Source: an uncultured Polaribacter sp.
GTDB lineage: Bacteria > Bacteroidota > Bacteroidia > Flavobacteriales > Flavobacteriaceae
Reading direction: 5' to 3'
DNA length: 64,000 bases
Assembly (NCBI RefSeq): GCF_947500975.1
Contig: NZ_CANMUE010000010.1
Span: 62,001 to 126,000 of the forward strand
Every line of letters begins with the position of its first letter. The first letter of the stretch is position 1. Below are positions 41,542 to 50,692 of this stretch, one piece after another. The translations under genes and the position numbers were made by a program. The notes beneath the pieces were generated by a model, which saw nothing but the letters and a program-made list of their open reading frames with translations, made no database searches and was not told the origin of the DNA.

Positions 41542-43263
41542 TTATTCTATTATTTCTTTCACACTACCGCATTTCAGCATCTTATCGCCAAAGTAAGGAT
41601 TTAAAACCTGTTCTTCTTTACTTAACCAAGATCCACCTTTATTATTGTCTGCCATTGGGCAATATTGAACAAATAATTTGCTTTCAATTTCATCAAAATT
41701 TCTAATTATTGCAATTAAATTATCTGATAAGATTTGAAATTGTTTACGTTGCTGTTTCAAACTTACATTTTCATTAATGCCTTTAGATGTTTTGTGAAGT
41801 TTAGACCAATAATTATGTGTTTGCGCTCTTTCATTTACCGAAATTGCATCTAATGCCTTTCTAAAGATTTCACTTTTATTAGATGCCATCGCAACATCAG
41901 ATTTTATTAAAGCATCTTTAAGGTTGATATAAGCATTTATAACAGGTTGAAACGATTTTTCTATGGCTGTATTAAATTCAATTTTATCTGTTGCCTTATT
42001 CATTGTGTGTCCTTCGTGTCCTGTCATTGTTTTACCACCTTCTTTATTCATCATAGACTTTTTACCTTGTAATTGTGCCGAAGCATCCACCGTAAATGTG
42101 CCATTGGTTACAATTTCGTCTCCATTTTTAAGACCATCAACAACTTCGTATTGGTCTCCTAATTGCTTGCCAATGGTTACTTCTCTCATTTCAAAAATAG
42201 GCTCATCAGGATTTGTTTTTAGATACACCACAGAGCGTTCGCCTGTCCACAGTATTGCTGATGAAGGAATCGTTAAACTTTGCTCTTTTTTAGACATTGT
42301 ATTTTCAATATTTCCTTCTACAAACATTCCTGTTTTAAACTCACGGTTCTTATTGTTTAATACTACTCGAAGTTTTACCGTTCGTGTTGATGGATTAAAA
42401 GTTGGGTCTATAAAATCTACTTTTTCTTTAAATTCTTTATTCGGATATGCATTTGAAGTTATCGTAATATTTTGTCCTTTTTTGAATAATTCAACCTGAT
42501 TTTCATACACATCAAACAATGCCCAAACGGTATTTAGATTTGTGATTTTCAATAACGCCTGACCCTGTTTTACATAGTCACCTTGCTCTACTAATTTTTC
42601 TGAAACTGTGCCTGAAACTGTTGCATAAATTGGAAAGTTTTGCTTCACTTTTCCTGATGCTTCAATTTGATTGATTTGGTTTTCAGAAATCTTCCAAAGT
42701 TTTAGTTTATTACGGACAGCCTTATATAATGCAGGTTGTGATTCTTTAAATGACGAAGCCGTAATTAGTTCTTGTTGAGCCGAAAATAATTCTGGCGAAT
42801 ATATGGTTGCTAATAACTGCCCTTTTCGCACTTCTTCGCCTGTTGAACTTATATTTAAACGTTCTATTCGCCCTGAAAAATAACTTGCTTGTACAACATT
42901 GGCTTCTTCATTTTCTACAATCTTTCCTGATAACTTAATAGTAGCATCATTACTCGTGCTATTGCCTACGGTAGAGGTCTGAATATTAGCCAATGCCATA
43001 GCATTTTTTGTCAGTTTAAATTCATTTGCGCTTAACCCTTCTGAACTTGCCTCGGCAGGAATTAAATCCATACCGCAAATAGGACAATCGCCTGCTTCGG
43101 GTTGCATAATTTGTGGATGCATAGAACACGTCCACATTTGATTCGTTTCTGCCGTTTCAGAATGATTATGCTCTTTTTCTTTATTGGATGAGTTGCCAAA
43201 AAAGAACCATCCTAATAATAGTCCTACGACTAATATTCCGATGTAAATAATATATTTTTTCAT
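41542..43263 (-). CDS. CusB-type RND adaptor with HMBD and DUF3347 domains
   Basis: This 573-residue membrane-fusion protein has an N-terminal membrane anchor (about residues 5-22), an HMBD-type metal domain MWTCSMHPQIMQPEAGDCPI followed by CGMDL (about 43-67), a lipoyl and beta-barrel adaptor core (GRIERLNISSTGEEVRKGQL, QGDYVKQGQALLKITN), and a C-terminal DUF3347 domain (about 425-570) with a CPMADNNKGGSWL motif. The extra metal domains suggest a metal hand-over to the RND pump. The gene starts 1 nt after the HMA-MauE gene. Confidence 0.9.
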   Translation of the reverse strand: MKKYIIYIGILVVGLLLGWFFFGNSSNKEKEHNHSETAETNQMWTCSMHPQIMQPEAGDCPICGMDLIPAEASSEGLSANEFKLTKNAMALANIQTSTVGNSTSNDATIKLSGKIVENEEANVVQASYFSGRIERLNISSTGEEVRKGQLLATIYSPELFSAQQELITASSFKESQPALYKAVRNKLKLWKISENQINQIEASGKVKQNFPIYATVSGTVSEKLVEQGDYVKQGQALLKITNLNTVWALFDVYENQVELFKKGQNITITSNAYPNKEFKEKVDFIDPTFNPSTRTVKLRVVLNNKNREFKTGMFVEGNIENTMSKKEQSLTIPSSAILWTGERSVVYLKTNPDEPIFEMREVTIGKQLGDQYEVVDGLKNGDEIVTNGTFTVDASAQLQGKKSMMNKEGGKTMTGHEGHTMNKATDKIEFNTAIEKSFQPVINAYINLKDALIKSDVAMASNKSEIFRKALDAISVNERAQTHNYWSKLHKTSKGINENVSLKQQRKQFQILSDNLIAIIRNFDEIESKLFVQYCPMADNNKGGSWLSKEEQVLNPYFGDKMLKCGSVKEIIE

Positions 43264-43264
43264 T

Positions 43265-44002
43265 TTAAAATATGTTTAATAACATTAATGTCGCCATTAC
43301 AATCATAATAGCGTTTTCAATAAACGTGGCTTCTGTCATAGGTAATTTTAAAGCAGTTCCTAAACAAGCACAACGTATTGATTTTTTATCTAATAGTGTT
43401 TTTGTTACTCCAATAGTCGTTATTCCTAATACAATAAGTGTAACGATTAAAGCAATATTGATTTCAAATCGCATTAAAAACATTAGCCCTAAAGCAGTTT
43501 CTATAAATGGATAAACCCAACCATAGAAAGGAACTTGTTTTGCTAATGGGTCGTACATTTTAAATGAATCTGGAAATCCTTTTAAATCCAACATTTTAAA
43601 GAAACTAAAAACAATGTAAAATAAGCCCATAAAATCGAGCATAAATTCGCTCCAACTCCAATTTTTATAATGCAATAAAATACTTGCAACTGCTATGTAA
43701 AATATGATTAATAGTAAGGGTTTGAGTTGTTGTAGTTTGCTTTTTTCTTCTTTTACTTCAAAATTTGAATTTTGAGCAGAAGCAAAAACATTTTTATGTT
43801 CCTTTTTGGTAATACTATATTTTGAAGGCAAGACTTTTTGTAGTTCTGAAACTTCAATATGTCCATTCATAGTAATTGTCGCTTCTTGACTTTCAAGATT
43901 AACGTCAACTTTGGTAACATTATCTAAATCGTTTAAACTCTTTTCGACTGATGCTTTGCAACTGCTACAAGTCATTCCTGATATTTTATAAGTGTGTTTC
44001 AT
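43265..44002 (-). CDS. HMA domain fused to a MauE/DoxX-type membrane protein
   Basis: This 245-residue protein begins with an HMA domain of about 70 residues (YKISGMTCSSCKASVEKSLN, an intact GMTCxxC metal site) and continues into a MauE/DoxX-like domain of four membrane segments, with IRCACLG at about residues 208-214 as a second Cys motif. This fusion would put a metal chaperone head on a redox-type membrane protein. It is in the order HMBD lipoprotein, this gene, CusB-type adaptor, consistent with a shared role. Confidence 0.85.
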   Translation of the reverse strand: MKHTYKISGMTCSSCKASVEKSLNDLDNVTKVDVNLESQEATITMNGHIEVSELQKVLPSKYSITKKEHKNVFASAQNSNFEVKEEKSKLQQLKPLLLIIFYIAVASILLHYKNWSWSEFMLDFMGLFYIVFSFFKMLDLKGFPDSFKMYDPLAKQVPFYGWVYPFIETALGLMFLMRFEINIALIVTLIVLGITTIGVTKTLLDKKSIRCACLGTALKLPMTEATFIENAIMIVMATLMLLNIF

Positions 44003-44086
44003 TTTTTTTAATTAAAATTCAATATGTTTAGTAACTATAAATAGAATGTAGCAACATTAAATAAATGTTGCCACATTTTGTATTAA

Positions 44087-44338
44087 TTAATGCTTATGAC
44101 CATTTGAGTTGTGGTCTTCATTTTTAACGTAATCCATACCACATTTTGGGCATTCGCCTCCCTTGTCGCTACCACTACCTTCGCAATGCATTGGGCATAC
44201 ATAGGCAGAAGCATATTCTTTCTTTTCTGCTTGTTCTGTTTTAGTGGTTGTGTCATCTTTTTTAGCATCTTTACACGATACTGTTGTTAGCATTACTGCA
44301 AATACTAAAACTCCTAAAATTGTTTTTACTGTTTTCAT
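44087..44338 (-). CDS. Heavy-metal-binding-domain lipoprotein
   Basis: This 83-residue protein has a lipoprotein signal ending TTVSC (Cys 22) and an HMBD-type motif YVCPMHCEGSGSDKGGECPK followed by CGMDY, ending in a His-rich tail (NGHKH). It is expected to bind Cu+ or another soft metal in the periplasm and to pass it on, as seen for CusF-like proteins in name only. It follows the TolC gene by 36 nt. Confidence 0.88.
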   Translation of the reverse strand: MKTVKTILGVLVFAVMLTTVSCKDAKKDDTTTKTEQAEKKEYASAYVCPMHCEGSGSDKGGECPKCGMDYVKNEDHNSNGHKH

Positions 44339-44374
44339 TTTAAATTGATTTTTATAGTTAATATGTATTGAATT

Positions 44375-45598
44375 TTAATTAGTTAAATAGTTGATAATTG
44401 TTCTTTGTAAATAATAGGTTTTAATAGATTCTATTTGGTTAATTTGAAATTTGAGTTGTAATTCTTGAATATCTAAAACATCATTAAAATCAATCGTTCC
44501 TGTTTCATAACTTTTTACTAAAATGGTTTCGGCATCTTTGGCTTGTTTTAAGTTTTTTGTTTGCGTATTGTAACTTATTCTTGCCGAATTACTCTTTTTT
44601 ATTGCTTTGTCAAGTAATGTTTCTAATCGGTTTAACTTGTCCTGTTTTTGAACGTTTATTTCTTTTTGTAGTAACTCATTCTGCTTTGTTTTCGATTTGT
44701 ATTTGTTGTTGAAAATTGGAATAGAAACACTAACCATTGGCATTACAATATCTTTTCCGTTATCGCTAAAATCCATATTTGGTCGTTCAGAAACTGCGAT
44801 ATAGTCTAATCCAAATCCAAGCATTGGACTGCTTTCTTTTTTGTTTAATAATTCAGATTTTTCAACCGATTCGTAGAGTTTGTCATATTTTAATAGTTCA
44901 GGATGTAATGCTAAATTTTCAGAATTGATAAGTTCGTTTTCAGAAGGCATAATTAGTTTATCAGCAACAATTACTTCTTTGTTTTTATCTCTATTTAACA
45001 ACTTATTCAATACGGTTTGTTCTGCTAAATAATCTTGTTCTAACACTTGTTTAAGTTGCTCTAATTCGTTTTGTCGCATTTGTAAACGCAAGACATCTAC
45101 TGCTGATGCTTTGCCTACTTCAACAGATGTTAATGCTAATTCTTCATAGGTTTTCAGTAAGGCACTATTTTCATCTAAAACCAACTGTTTCTCTTTTAGC
45201 GCATACAAATTATAGTAGGATTGTGATACGGATGCTACCAATTTTCGTTGTGCAATAGCAATATCTTCATAAACCGCATCTGCCAAAGCGTTTTTATAAT
45301 TTTCTCTTGCTGTTATTGAGCCAAATGATGGTAACATTTGTTTTGCCGAAATTTTAAAGCGTTGCGCTCCTGTTCGTGTTTCAGGTTCGCTCACAAAATA
45401 ACCAACACCTATTTGTGTATTTGGTAGCGTATTGGCTTCATTCACTTTTTCTCTTGCTACCTGATGCTTTAATTCAAATAGTTGAATTTCAGGGCTTTTT
45501 GTTAAACCTTCTTCAATTAGTGTTTGTAATTGCTGTGCATTTCCTTTCAGAATAAAGAAAATTGAGCAAAGAATAAAGATTGATTTTATTTGTTTCAT
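44375..45598 (-). CDS. TolC-family outer-membrane efflux protein (CusC-like)
   Basis: This 407-residue protein has a signal peptide (MKQIKSIFILCSIFFILKGN) and two TolC repeats of long helices (QLFELKHQVAREKVNEANTL, and LNRLETLLDKAIKKSNSARI with SYETGTIDFNDVLDIQELQL). TolC proteins form the outer-membrane tunnel of the pump. Its start overlaps the CusA-type stop by 4 nt (ATGA), so translation is coupled. Confidence 0.9.
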   Translation of the reverse strand: MKQIKSIFILCSIFFILKGNAQQLQTLIEEGLTKSPEIQLFELKHQVAREKVNEANTLPNTQIGVGYFVSEPETRTGAQRFKISAKQMLPSFGSITARENYKNALADAVYEDIAIAQRKLVASVSQSYYNLYALKEKQLVLDENSALLKTYEELALTSVEVGKASAVDVLRLQMRQNELEQLKQVLEQDYLAEQTVLNKLLNRDKNKEVIVADKLIMPSENELINSENLALHPELLKYDKLYESVEKSELLNKKESSPMLGFGLDYIAVSERPNMDFSDNGKDIVMPMVSVSIPIFNNKYKSKTKQNELLQKEINVQKQDKLNRLETLLDKAIKKSNSARISYNTQTKNLKQAKDAETILVKSYETGTIDFNDVLDIQELQLKFQINQIESIKTYYLQRTIINYLTN

Positions 45599-48500
45599 TT
45601 TGATGCTTTTTTAAGTTGTATTTCCTGTTTCCAACTGTATAAAACAGGAACAACAAATAAGGTTATTAATGCGATAAGCATACCACCAAAACTTGGTATT
45701 GCCATAGGAATCATAATATCGCTTCCTCGACCTGTTGAGGTTAACACAGGTAATAATGCCAATATGGTTGTTGCTGTGGTCATTAAACAAGGTCTAATTC
45801 GTTTTGTTCCTGCTTCAATTACGGATGCTCTTACATCTTGTTTGTTTGTAGGCTTATTTCTATCAAATGTTTGTGTAAGATAGGTTGCCATAACAACGCC
45901 GTCATCTGTTGCAATTCCAAAAAGCGCAATAAAACCAACCCAAACGGCAACACTTAAATTTATGGTGTGCATTTGGAATAAATCTCGTAGGTTTTCGCCA
46001 AAGAAATTAATGTTTAAAAACCAATCTTGACCATACAACCAAATCATTATAAAACCACCTGCAAAGGCTACTGCAATTCCTGTAAATACCATTAATGAAG
46101 TGGCTACCGAACGAAATTGAAAGTACAGGATTAAAAAGATGATAAATAATGCTAATGGCACAACAACCGATAAGGTTTTTTCGGCTCGTATTTGATTTTC
46201 ATACGTTCCTGTAAATTGGTAATTAATGCCTTTTGGTACAGTTAATTCGCCTGAATCTATTTTTGACTGAATTAATACCTGTGCATTTTCAACAACTCCA
46301 ACTTCGGCATAGCCATCTAATTTATCAAATAGTACATAGCCAATTAAAAAAGTATCTTCACTTTTAATGACTTGTGCGCCTTGCTCATATTTAATACTTG
46401 CTAATTCGCCTAAAGGAATTGAACTGCCTTTGGCAACAGGCACATAAATATTTTTTAAATCTGTTGGATTACCTCGCAATTCTCTTGGGTAGCGAACACG
46501 AACCCCATAACGCTCTCGACCTTCAACAGTCTGCGTTATTTCCATACCACCAACAGCCACCATTAAAACATCTTGAACATCTTGAATTGATATGCCATAA
46601 CGTGCAATTTTTTTTCTATCAATATCTATCAACAAATAGGGTTTGCCAACAATTCTATCGGCAAAAACGGCTTCGGTTTTAACGCCTTCCACTTGTTTTA
46701 AAATAGACTCTAATTGTACTCCAAAGTCTTCAATTTGTTTTAAACCCTGTCCTTTTACTTTAATTCCCATTGGCGCACGCATACCTGTTTGTAGCATTAC
46801 CAAACGTGTTTCAATAGGTTGTAATTTTGGTGCTGATGTAACGCCTGGCAATTTTGTTACACGTACAATTTCTTTCCAAATATCATTAGCAGATTTTATT
46901 TCAGGTCGCCAATTCCTGTAAAACTCGCCATCACTATCTTCAATAAGTTCTTTTGCGATTATTTCAGGCATTATAACAGCTTTATCTGAATTGTTTGGGT
47001 TTTCCACCATTGTTCCATTTTTCAATTCAAAAAAGCCATTATCATCAACTTTATAGCGTTGTCGTTCTCCATTGCCATTCAACATATATTCCGATTTATA
47101 CTGAATTAAGTTTTCATACATCGACAAAGGCGCAGGGTCTAAAGACGATTCTACACGACCTGCTTTACCAACAACGGTTTTAATTTCAGGAATTGTTGCC
47201 ACAGCCATATCTAACTGCTGTAACACTCGCTTGTTTTCTTCAACTCCTGAATGTGGTAAAGACGTTGGCATTAATAAAAAAGAACCTTCGTTGAGTGAAG
47301 GCATAAATTCTTTGCCTGTGTTTTTCAGTATTAAAAACCCACAAATAACTATTGCTGTTGGAATAGAAAGGAATAGTATTTTATTTTCTAAAGCCCAATT
47401 TAAAATACGTGTATAATACCTTCTGAATACCGTAAAAACACCCAACAGTCCAAAACAGATTATAGCCACAAAAACAAGATTCCAAAAAATGCTTTTATCA
47501 ACGCCTAACGGTCGCCAATATTCTGCCAAAAGAAATACGATTGCTAAAGTTGAAATAGCAATATTGAAATAGTTTGCTTTATTTCCTGACAATCTATTTT
47601 GAGATTTTAAGATTGCCGTAACTCCAAATGCAATAAGTACAATTCCAAGCCAATATCCATAAATAAGTGCTATTATTCCAAATAGAATTAAAAGGCTATT
47701 GATAACTAATCTCGAAACTTTTTTAATACTTCTTTTTTGAAATAAATAGGAAGCAAAGGGTGGAATTAAAAACAAGGCAACAATAATAGAAGCCGTTAAA
47801 GCAAAGGTTTTTGTAAATGCCAAAGGTCTAAACAATTTTCCTTCTGCGCCAATCATTGTGAATACAGGAATAAAACTGATAATGGTTGTTAAAACTGCTG
47901 TTATTATTGCTCCTGAAACTTCGGTTGTTGCATTGTACACAACTTCATTTACAGATAGTTTTTCTTTGTTTTCTTCTAAATGCCTAATAATGTTTTCGGA
48001 AAGAATAACGCCAACATCCACCATTGTTCCAATAGCAATAGCAATTCCAGATAAGGCTACAATATTAGCATCAACTCCAAAAAGTTTCATTGCTATAAAT
48101 ACCATTAAGACTGCCACAGGAAGCAAACCTGAAATAAGGACAGAAACACGAAGATTAAACACCATAATTAGAATGACTAAAATGGTAATGAGTATTTCTA
48201 ATGTTAATGCTTCATTGAGCGTGCCTAATGTTTCTTTTATGAGTTCAGACCTGTCGTAAAAAGGCACTATGGTTAATTGTGAAGTCCTACCATCTTTCAA
48301 TACTTTAGAAGGTAAACCTGAACTTAATTCGTTGATTTTTTCTTTGACATTATTTATGACCTCTAATGGGTTTGCGCCATATCTTGACACTACAACACCG
48401 CCAACAACTTCTGCACCTTCTTTGTCTAAAATACCTCGTCTTGCTTTTGGTGCAAGCGTAACTTTAGCAATATCTTTTATCTTAATTGCAGTAAAATCTT

Positions 48501-49305
48501 CGGAAGTAACAACTGCATTTTCTATATCTGAAATAGATTTAACATAACCTAAACCTCTAACCAAATATTCGGCTTGGTTAATTTCAATAGTTTGAGCTCC
48601 AATATCTTTATTACTCTCTTTAACTGCTTTGACGATGTGGTGTAACGATACATTGTACTGCCTCATCAATTCAGGGTTCACATCGACTTGATATTCTTGA
48701 ACATAACCACCTATTGAAGCAACTTCCGAAACACCACTTGCAGACGATAACGCATATTTAACGTAGTAATCTTGAACACTTCGTATTTCGTGTAAATCCC
48801 AACCGCCAGTAACGTTCCCTTGCTCGTCTCTACCTTCAATAGTGTACCAAAATATTTGTCCTAATCCTGTGGCATCAGAGCCTAATGATGGATTGACTTC
48901 ATCAGGTAGTAAGTTGTTCGGTAATGAATTTAGTTTTTCAAGGATTCGACTTCTACTCCAATAGAAATCTACATCTTCATCAAAAATGATATAGATGCTT
49001 GAAAATCCAAACATAGAGGAACTACGAATGGTTTTTACTCCTGAAATTCCAAGTAAAGACGTTGTTAATGGGTATGTAATTTGGTCTTCAATATCCTGTG
49101 GCGAACGACCTTCCCACTTTGTAAATACAATTTGTTGGTTTTCGCCAATATCAGGAATAGCATCTACCGCAACAGGATTGTTTGGTAAAAAACCTATTTC
49201 CCAATTAAAAGGTGCGTGTACAATTCCCCAACCTATAAAAAAGGTAAGTAATAGTACAGCGACAAGTTTATTTTCTATTAAAAATTTGATGCTTTTATTT
49301 AGCAT
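45595..49305 (-). CDS. CusA-type heavy-metal efflux RND pump
   Basis: This 1236-residue protein is a heavy-metal RND transporter. TM4 carries IGTMVDVGVILSENII (about residues 425-440). The three relay methionines of E. coli CusA (M573, M623, M672) all have counterparts: LLMP (M679), PLSM (M729) and LVMLQTG (M837), which argues for Cu(I)/Ag(I) rather than Zn/Co. It is about 190 residues longer than E. coli CusA; extra membrane segments (about 531-625) and an insert (about 741-800) account for that. Both are frequent in Bacteroidota forms, from memory. Confidence 0.93.
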   Translation of the reverse strand: MLNKSIKFLIENKLVAVLLLTFFIGWGIVHAPFNWEIGFLPNNPVAVDAIPDIGENQQIVFTKWEGRSPQDIEDQITYPLTTSLLGISGVKTIRSSSMFGFSSIYIIFDEDVDFYWSRSRILEKLNSLPNNLLPDEVNPSLGSDATGLGQIFWYTIEGRDEQGNVTGGWDLHEIRSVQDYYVKYALSSASGVSEVASIGGYVQEYQVDVNPELMRQYNVSLHHIVKAVKESNKDIGAQTIEINQAEYLVRGLGYVKSISDIENAVVTSEDFTAIKIKDIAKVTLAPKARRGILDKEGAEVVGGVVVSRYGANPLEVINNVKEKINELSSGLPSKVLKDGRTSQLTIVPFYDRSELIKETLGTLNEALTLEILITILVILIMVFNLRVSVLISGLLPVAVLMVFIAMKLFGVDANIVALSGIAIAIGTMVDVGVILSENIIRHLEENKEKLSVNEVVYNATTEVSGAIITAVLTTIISFIPVFTMIGAEGKLFRPLAFTKTFALTASIIVALFLIPPFASYLFQKRSIKKVSRLVINSLLILFGIIALIYGYWLGIVLIAFGVTAILKSQNRLSGNKANYFNIAISTLAIVFLLAEYWRPLGVDKSIFWNLVFVAIICFGLLGVFTVFRRYYTRILNWALENKILFLSIPTAIVICGFLILKNTGKEFMPSLNEGSFLLMPTSLPHSGVEENKRVLQQLDMAVATIPEIKTVVGKAGRVESSLDPAPLSMYENLIQYKSEYMLNGNGERQRYKVDDNGFFELKNGTMVENPNNSDKAVIMPEIIAKELIEDSDGEFYRNWRPEIKSANDIWKEIVRVTKLPGVTSAPKLQPIETRLVMLQTGMRAPMGIKVKGQGLKQIEDFGVQLESILKQVEGVKTEAVFADRIVGKPYLLIDIDRKKIARYGISIQDVQDVLMVAVGGMEITQTVEGRERYGVRVRYPRELRGNPTDLKNIYVPVAKGSSIPLGELASIKYEQGAQVIKSEDTFLIGYVLFDKLDGYAEVGVVENAQVLIQSKIDSGELTVPKGINYQFTGTYENQIRAEKTLSVVVPLALFIIFLILYFQFRSVATSLMVFTGIAVAFAGGFIMIWLYGQDWFLNINFFGENLRDLFQMHTINLSVAVWVGFIALFGIATDDGVVMATYLTQTFDRNKPTNKQDVRASVIEAGTKRIRPCLMTTATTILALLPVLTSTGRGSDIMIPMAIPSFGGMLIALITLFVVPVLYSWKQEIQLKKASK

Positions 49306-49363
49306 AGCGTTTGATAATTAAACAATTAGACATTGGCGTTACGAAAACACCGAATACAACGAA

Positions 49364-49394
49364 TTATCCTTACGACATTGCAGTCATAGGATAA
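49364..49394. repeat. Inverted repeat in the intergenic region upstream of the cusA-type gene
   Basis: TTATCCT (49364-49370) and AGGATAA (49388-49394) are perfect 7-bp arms around TACGACATTGCAGTCAT. It could be an operator or a weak hairpin in the transcript between the HYC_CC_PP and pump genes. Confidence 0.45.
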
Positions 49395-49414
49395 CACAGT
49401 CTATTGTTTAAAAA

Positions 49415-49828
49415 TCAAATTAAATAGGTCTCGTCTATCTTGTAGATTTGCCTGATGACGAGAGGTGGTTTATATTCTTGGTAAGAATTTATATTTTCAT
49501 CAAACCCTTCAAAGAGGTTGATATAAGTGTAAATGAAAGAAGCAATAAATTGTTGTTGTTCAAAAGAGAGCGTATCAAAAGTAAGTTGCAATTCATCTTG
49601 ACCATCAACAAAAATCTGTTTATCACTACAACAATTCTTTTTTGTCATAGAACAATCTTTAGTTGATGGATTTTGCATTTCCATTCCGCAACTTTTAGCC
49701 TTTTTAAAAATAGCAGTATCAACTAAAGTATCTCCACAATAGTGCATATCAATAGTAAATGACACCGTAGATAACAATACTACTAATGCCATTATAAAGG
49801 ATGCTATTTTATGGAAAACTTGTTTCAT
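49415..49828 (-). CDS. HYC_CC_PP-type small exported protein
   Basis: This 137-residue protein has a signal segment and the diagnostic HYC (MHYCGD, about residues 29-34), CC (KNCCSDKQ) and PP (EYKPPLV) motifs, which name the family, plus a metal-like CGMEM and CSMTKKNC. It is exported and could bind metal. A -7 box (TAACTTTG, 49838-49845, minus strand) with a TTG 18 nt upstream lies 10 nt before the start, so the transcript has almost no leader. Confidence 0.85.
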   Translation of the reverse strand: MKQVFHKIASFIMALVVLLSTVSFTIDMHYCGDTLVDTAIFKKAKSCGMEMQNPSTKDCSMTKKNCCSDKQIFVDGQDELQLTFDTLSFEQQQFIASFIYTYINLFEGFDENINSYQEYKPPLVIRQIYKIDETYLI

Positions 49829-49837
49829 TGTAGATTA

Positions 49838-49845
49838 CAAAGTTA
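49838..49845 (-). promoter_or_regulatory. TAnnTTTG promoter box of the HYC_CC_PP/pump transcript
   Basis: TAACTTTG on the minus strand, TTG near 18 nt upstream, leader of at most a few nt. Confidence 0.6.
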
Positions 49846-50007
49846 GTAAAAGTTAATCAATATTAAGTTAATGAAATCATAAAGTCGCTTTAGGGCTTTG
49901 TTTTAATAAAATGTTTCCTCTCATAATTTACTCTGTTCTTGGTATCTATATAGCATACTTTTTTCGGTGCTTTGTATCTTCCAAGATAGAAAAGTCTAAA
50001 AGAAATA

Positions 50008-50460
50008 TTACGAGTATTGGAAGTATTCCCTAAATACTTTTTTCTGTGCCGTATCTACAATAGATTCTAATTTCGTTTGAGACATTGCATTTTTTATTTC
50101 AGATTTAGCACTTAAATTGTCTATTAAATTTTGTGCGTAGCTTGTTAAAGAGTCCATAATAAGTGTTGTAACTACTGGAGTGTTTTTAAGCTCATTTGGT
50201 GTATCTTTTAAACATTGCGTAATATGTTTTCTAAATGCTTCTTCAATAGTGTTTTCAAATTTTTCGTGGTGCTTTTTTTGGTTATTTTGAGCAACTTCTT
50301 TTAGACTATCAACGGTAAAACGTCTTGACTCTGTTTTTTGGTGTTGAAAAGATTTGTTTGAACGATTGGTATTATAGATGATTAAACCAATAAAAATAAT
50401 TGCGACGACTATGACTCCAAAGGACATACTAAATGGATTTAAATTTTCACTCAAACCCAA
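50008..50460 (-). CDS. Membrane-anchored protein of unknown function
   Basis: This 150-residue protein has one N-terminal membrane helix (about residues 12-28), then a hydrophilic, mostly helical part (FEKTIEEAFRKHITQCLKDT, then SYAQNLIDNL) and ends AQKKVFREYFQYS. No family is recognised. It lies between the metal cluster and the integrase, with a structured stretch on its 5' side. Confidence 0.55.
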   Translation of the reverse strand: MGLSENLNPFSMSFGVIVVAIIFIGLIIYNTNRSNKSFQHQKTESRRFTVDSLKEVAQNNQKKHHEKFENTIEEAFRKHITQCLKDTPNELKNTPVVTTLIMDSLTSYAQNLIDNLSAKSEIKNAMSQTKLESIVDTAQKKVFREYFQYS

Positions 50461-50505
50461 AGTGAAGTTTATAAATATTAAAAGCGTGGGTTTATAACAT
50501 TACCT

Positions 50506-50615
50506 GTCTTGAGGTTCTGACAAAACCCTACGCCAAGATAAGCTACTCCCACGCCGTAACATGGCGTAGTCATTTTATCCTGTGGCGTAATGGAGAAATT
50601 GTCAGATTTCAAGAC
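50506..50615. repeat. Rod-like inverted-repeat structure near the integrase
   Basis: An imperfect inverted repeat of 17-18 nt (GTCTTGAGGTTCTGACAA at 50506-50523 and TTGTCAGATTTCAAGAC at 50599-50615) encloses another, CTACGCCA (50528-50535) with TGGCGTAG (50562-50569), and a further TGGCGTAA. The whole can fold into a rod of about 110 nt. It lies between the integrase stop and the gene at 50008-50460. Role unknown. Confidence 0.55.
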
Positions 50616-50692
50616 CACAATAAAAGCTAACGCTTTATTTTTAATATGTTGAGAACAAATTTAGCATTTTAATATGATGCTAAAAAACTTTC

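Noticed and set aside
41963..42499. 178-codon + strand frame opposite the CusB-type gene
   Set aside because: The opposite strand encodes a protein with recognisable domains; this frame is a low-complexity shadow.
44083..44268. Minus-strand frame overlapping the HMBD lipoprotein gene
   Set aside because: Frame-shifted shadow of 44087-44338, which has the signal peptide and the metal motif.
47858..48259. 133-codon + strand frame within the cusA-type gene
   Set aside because: Shadow of the large pump gene.
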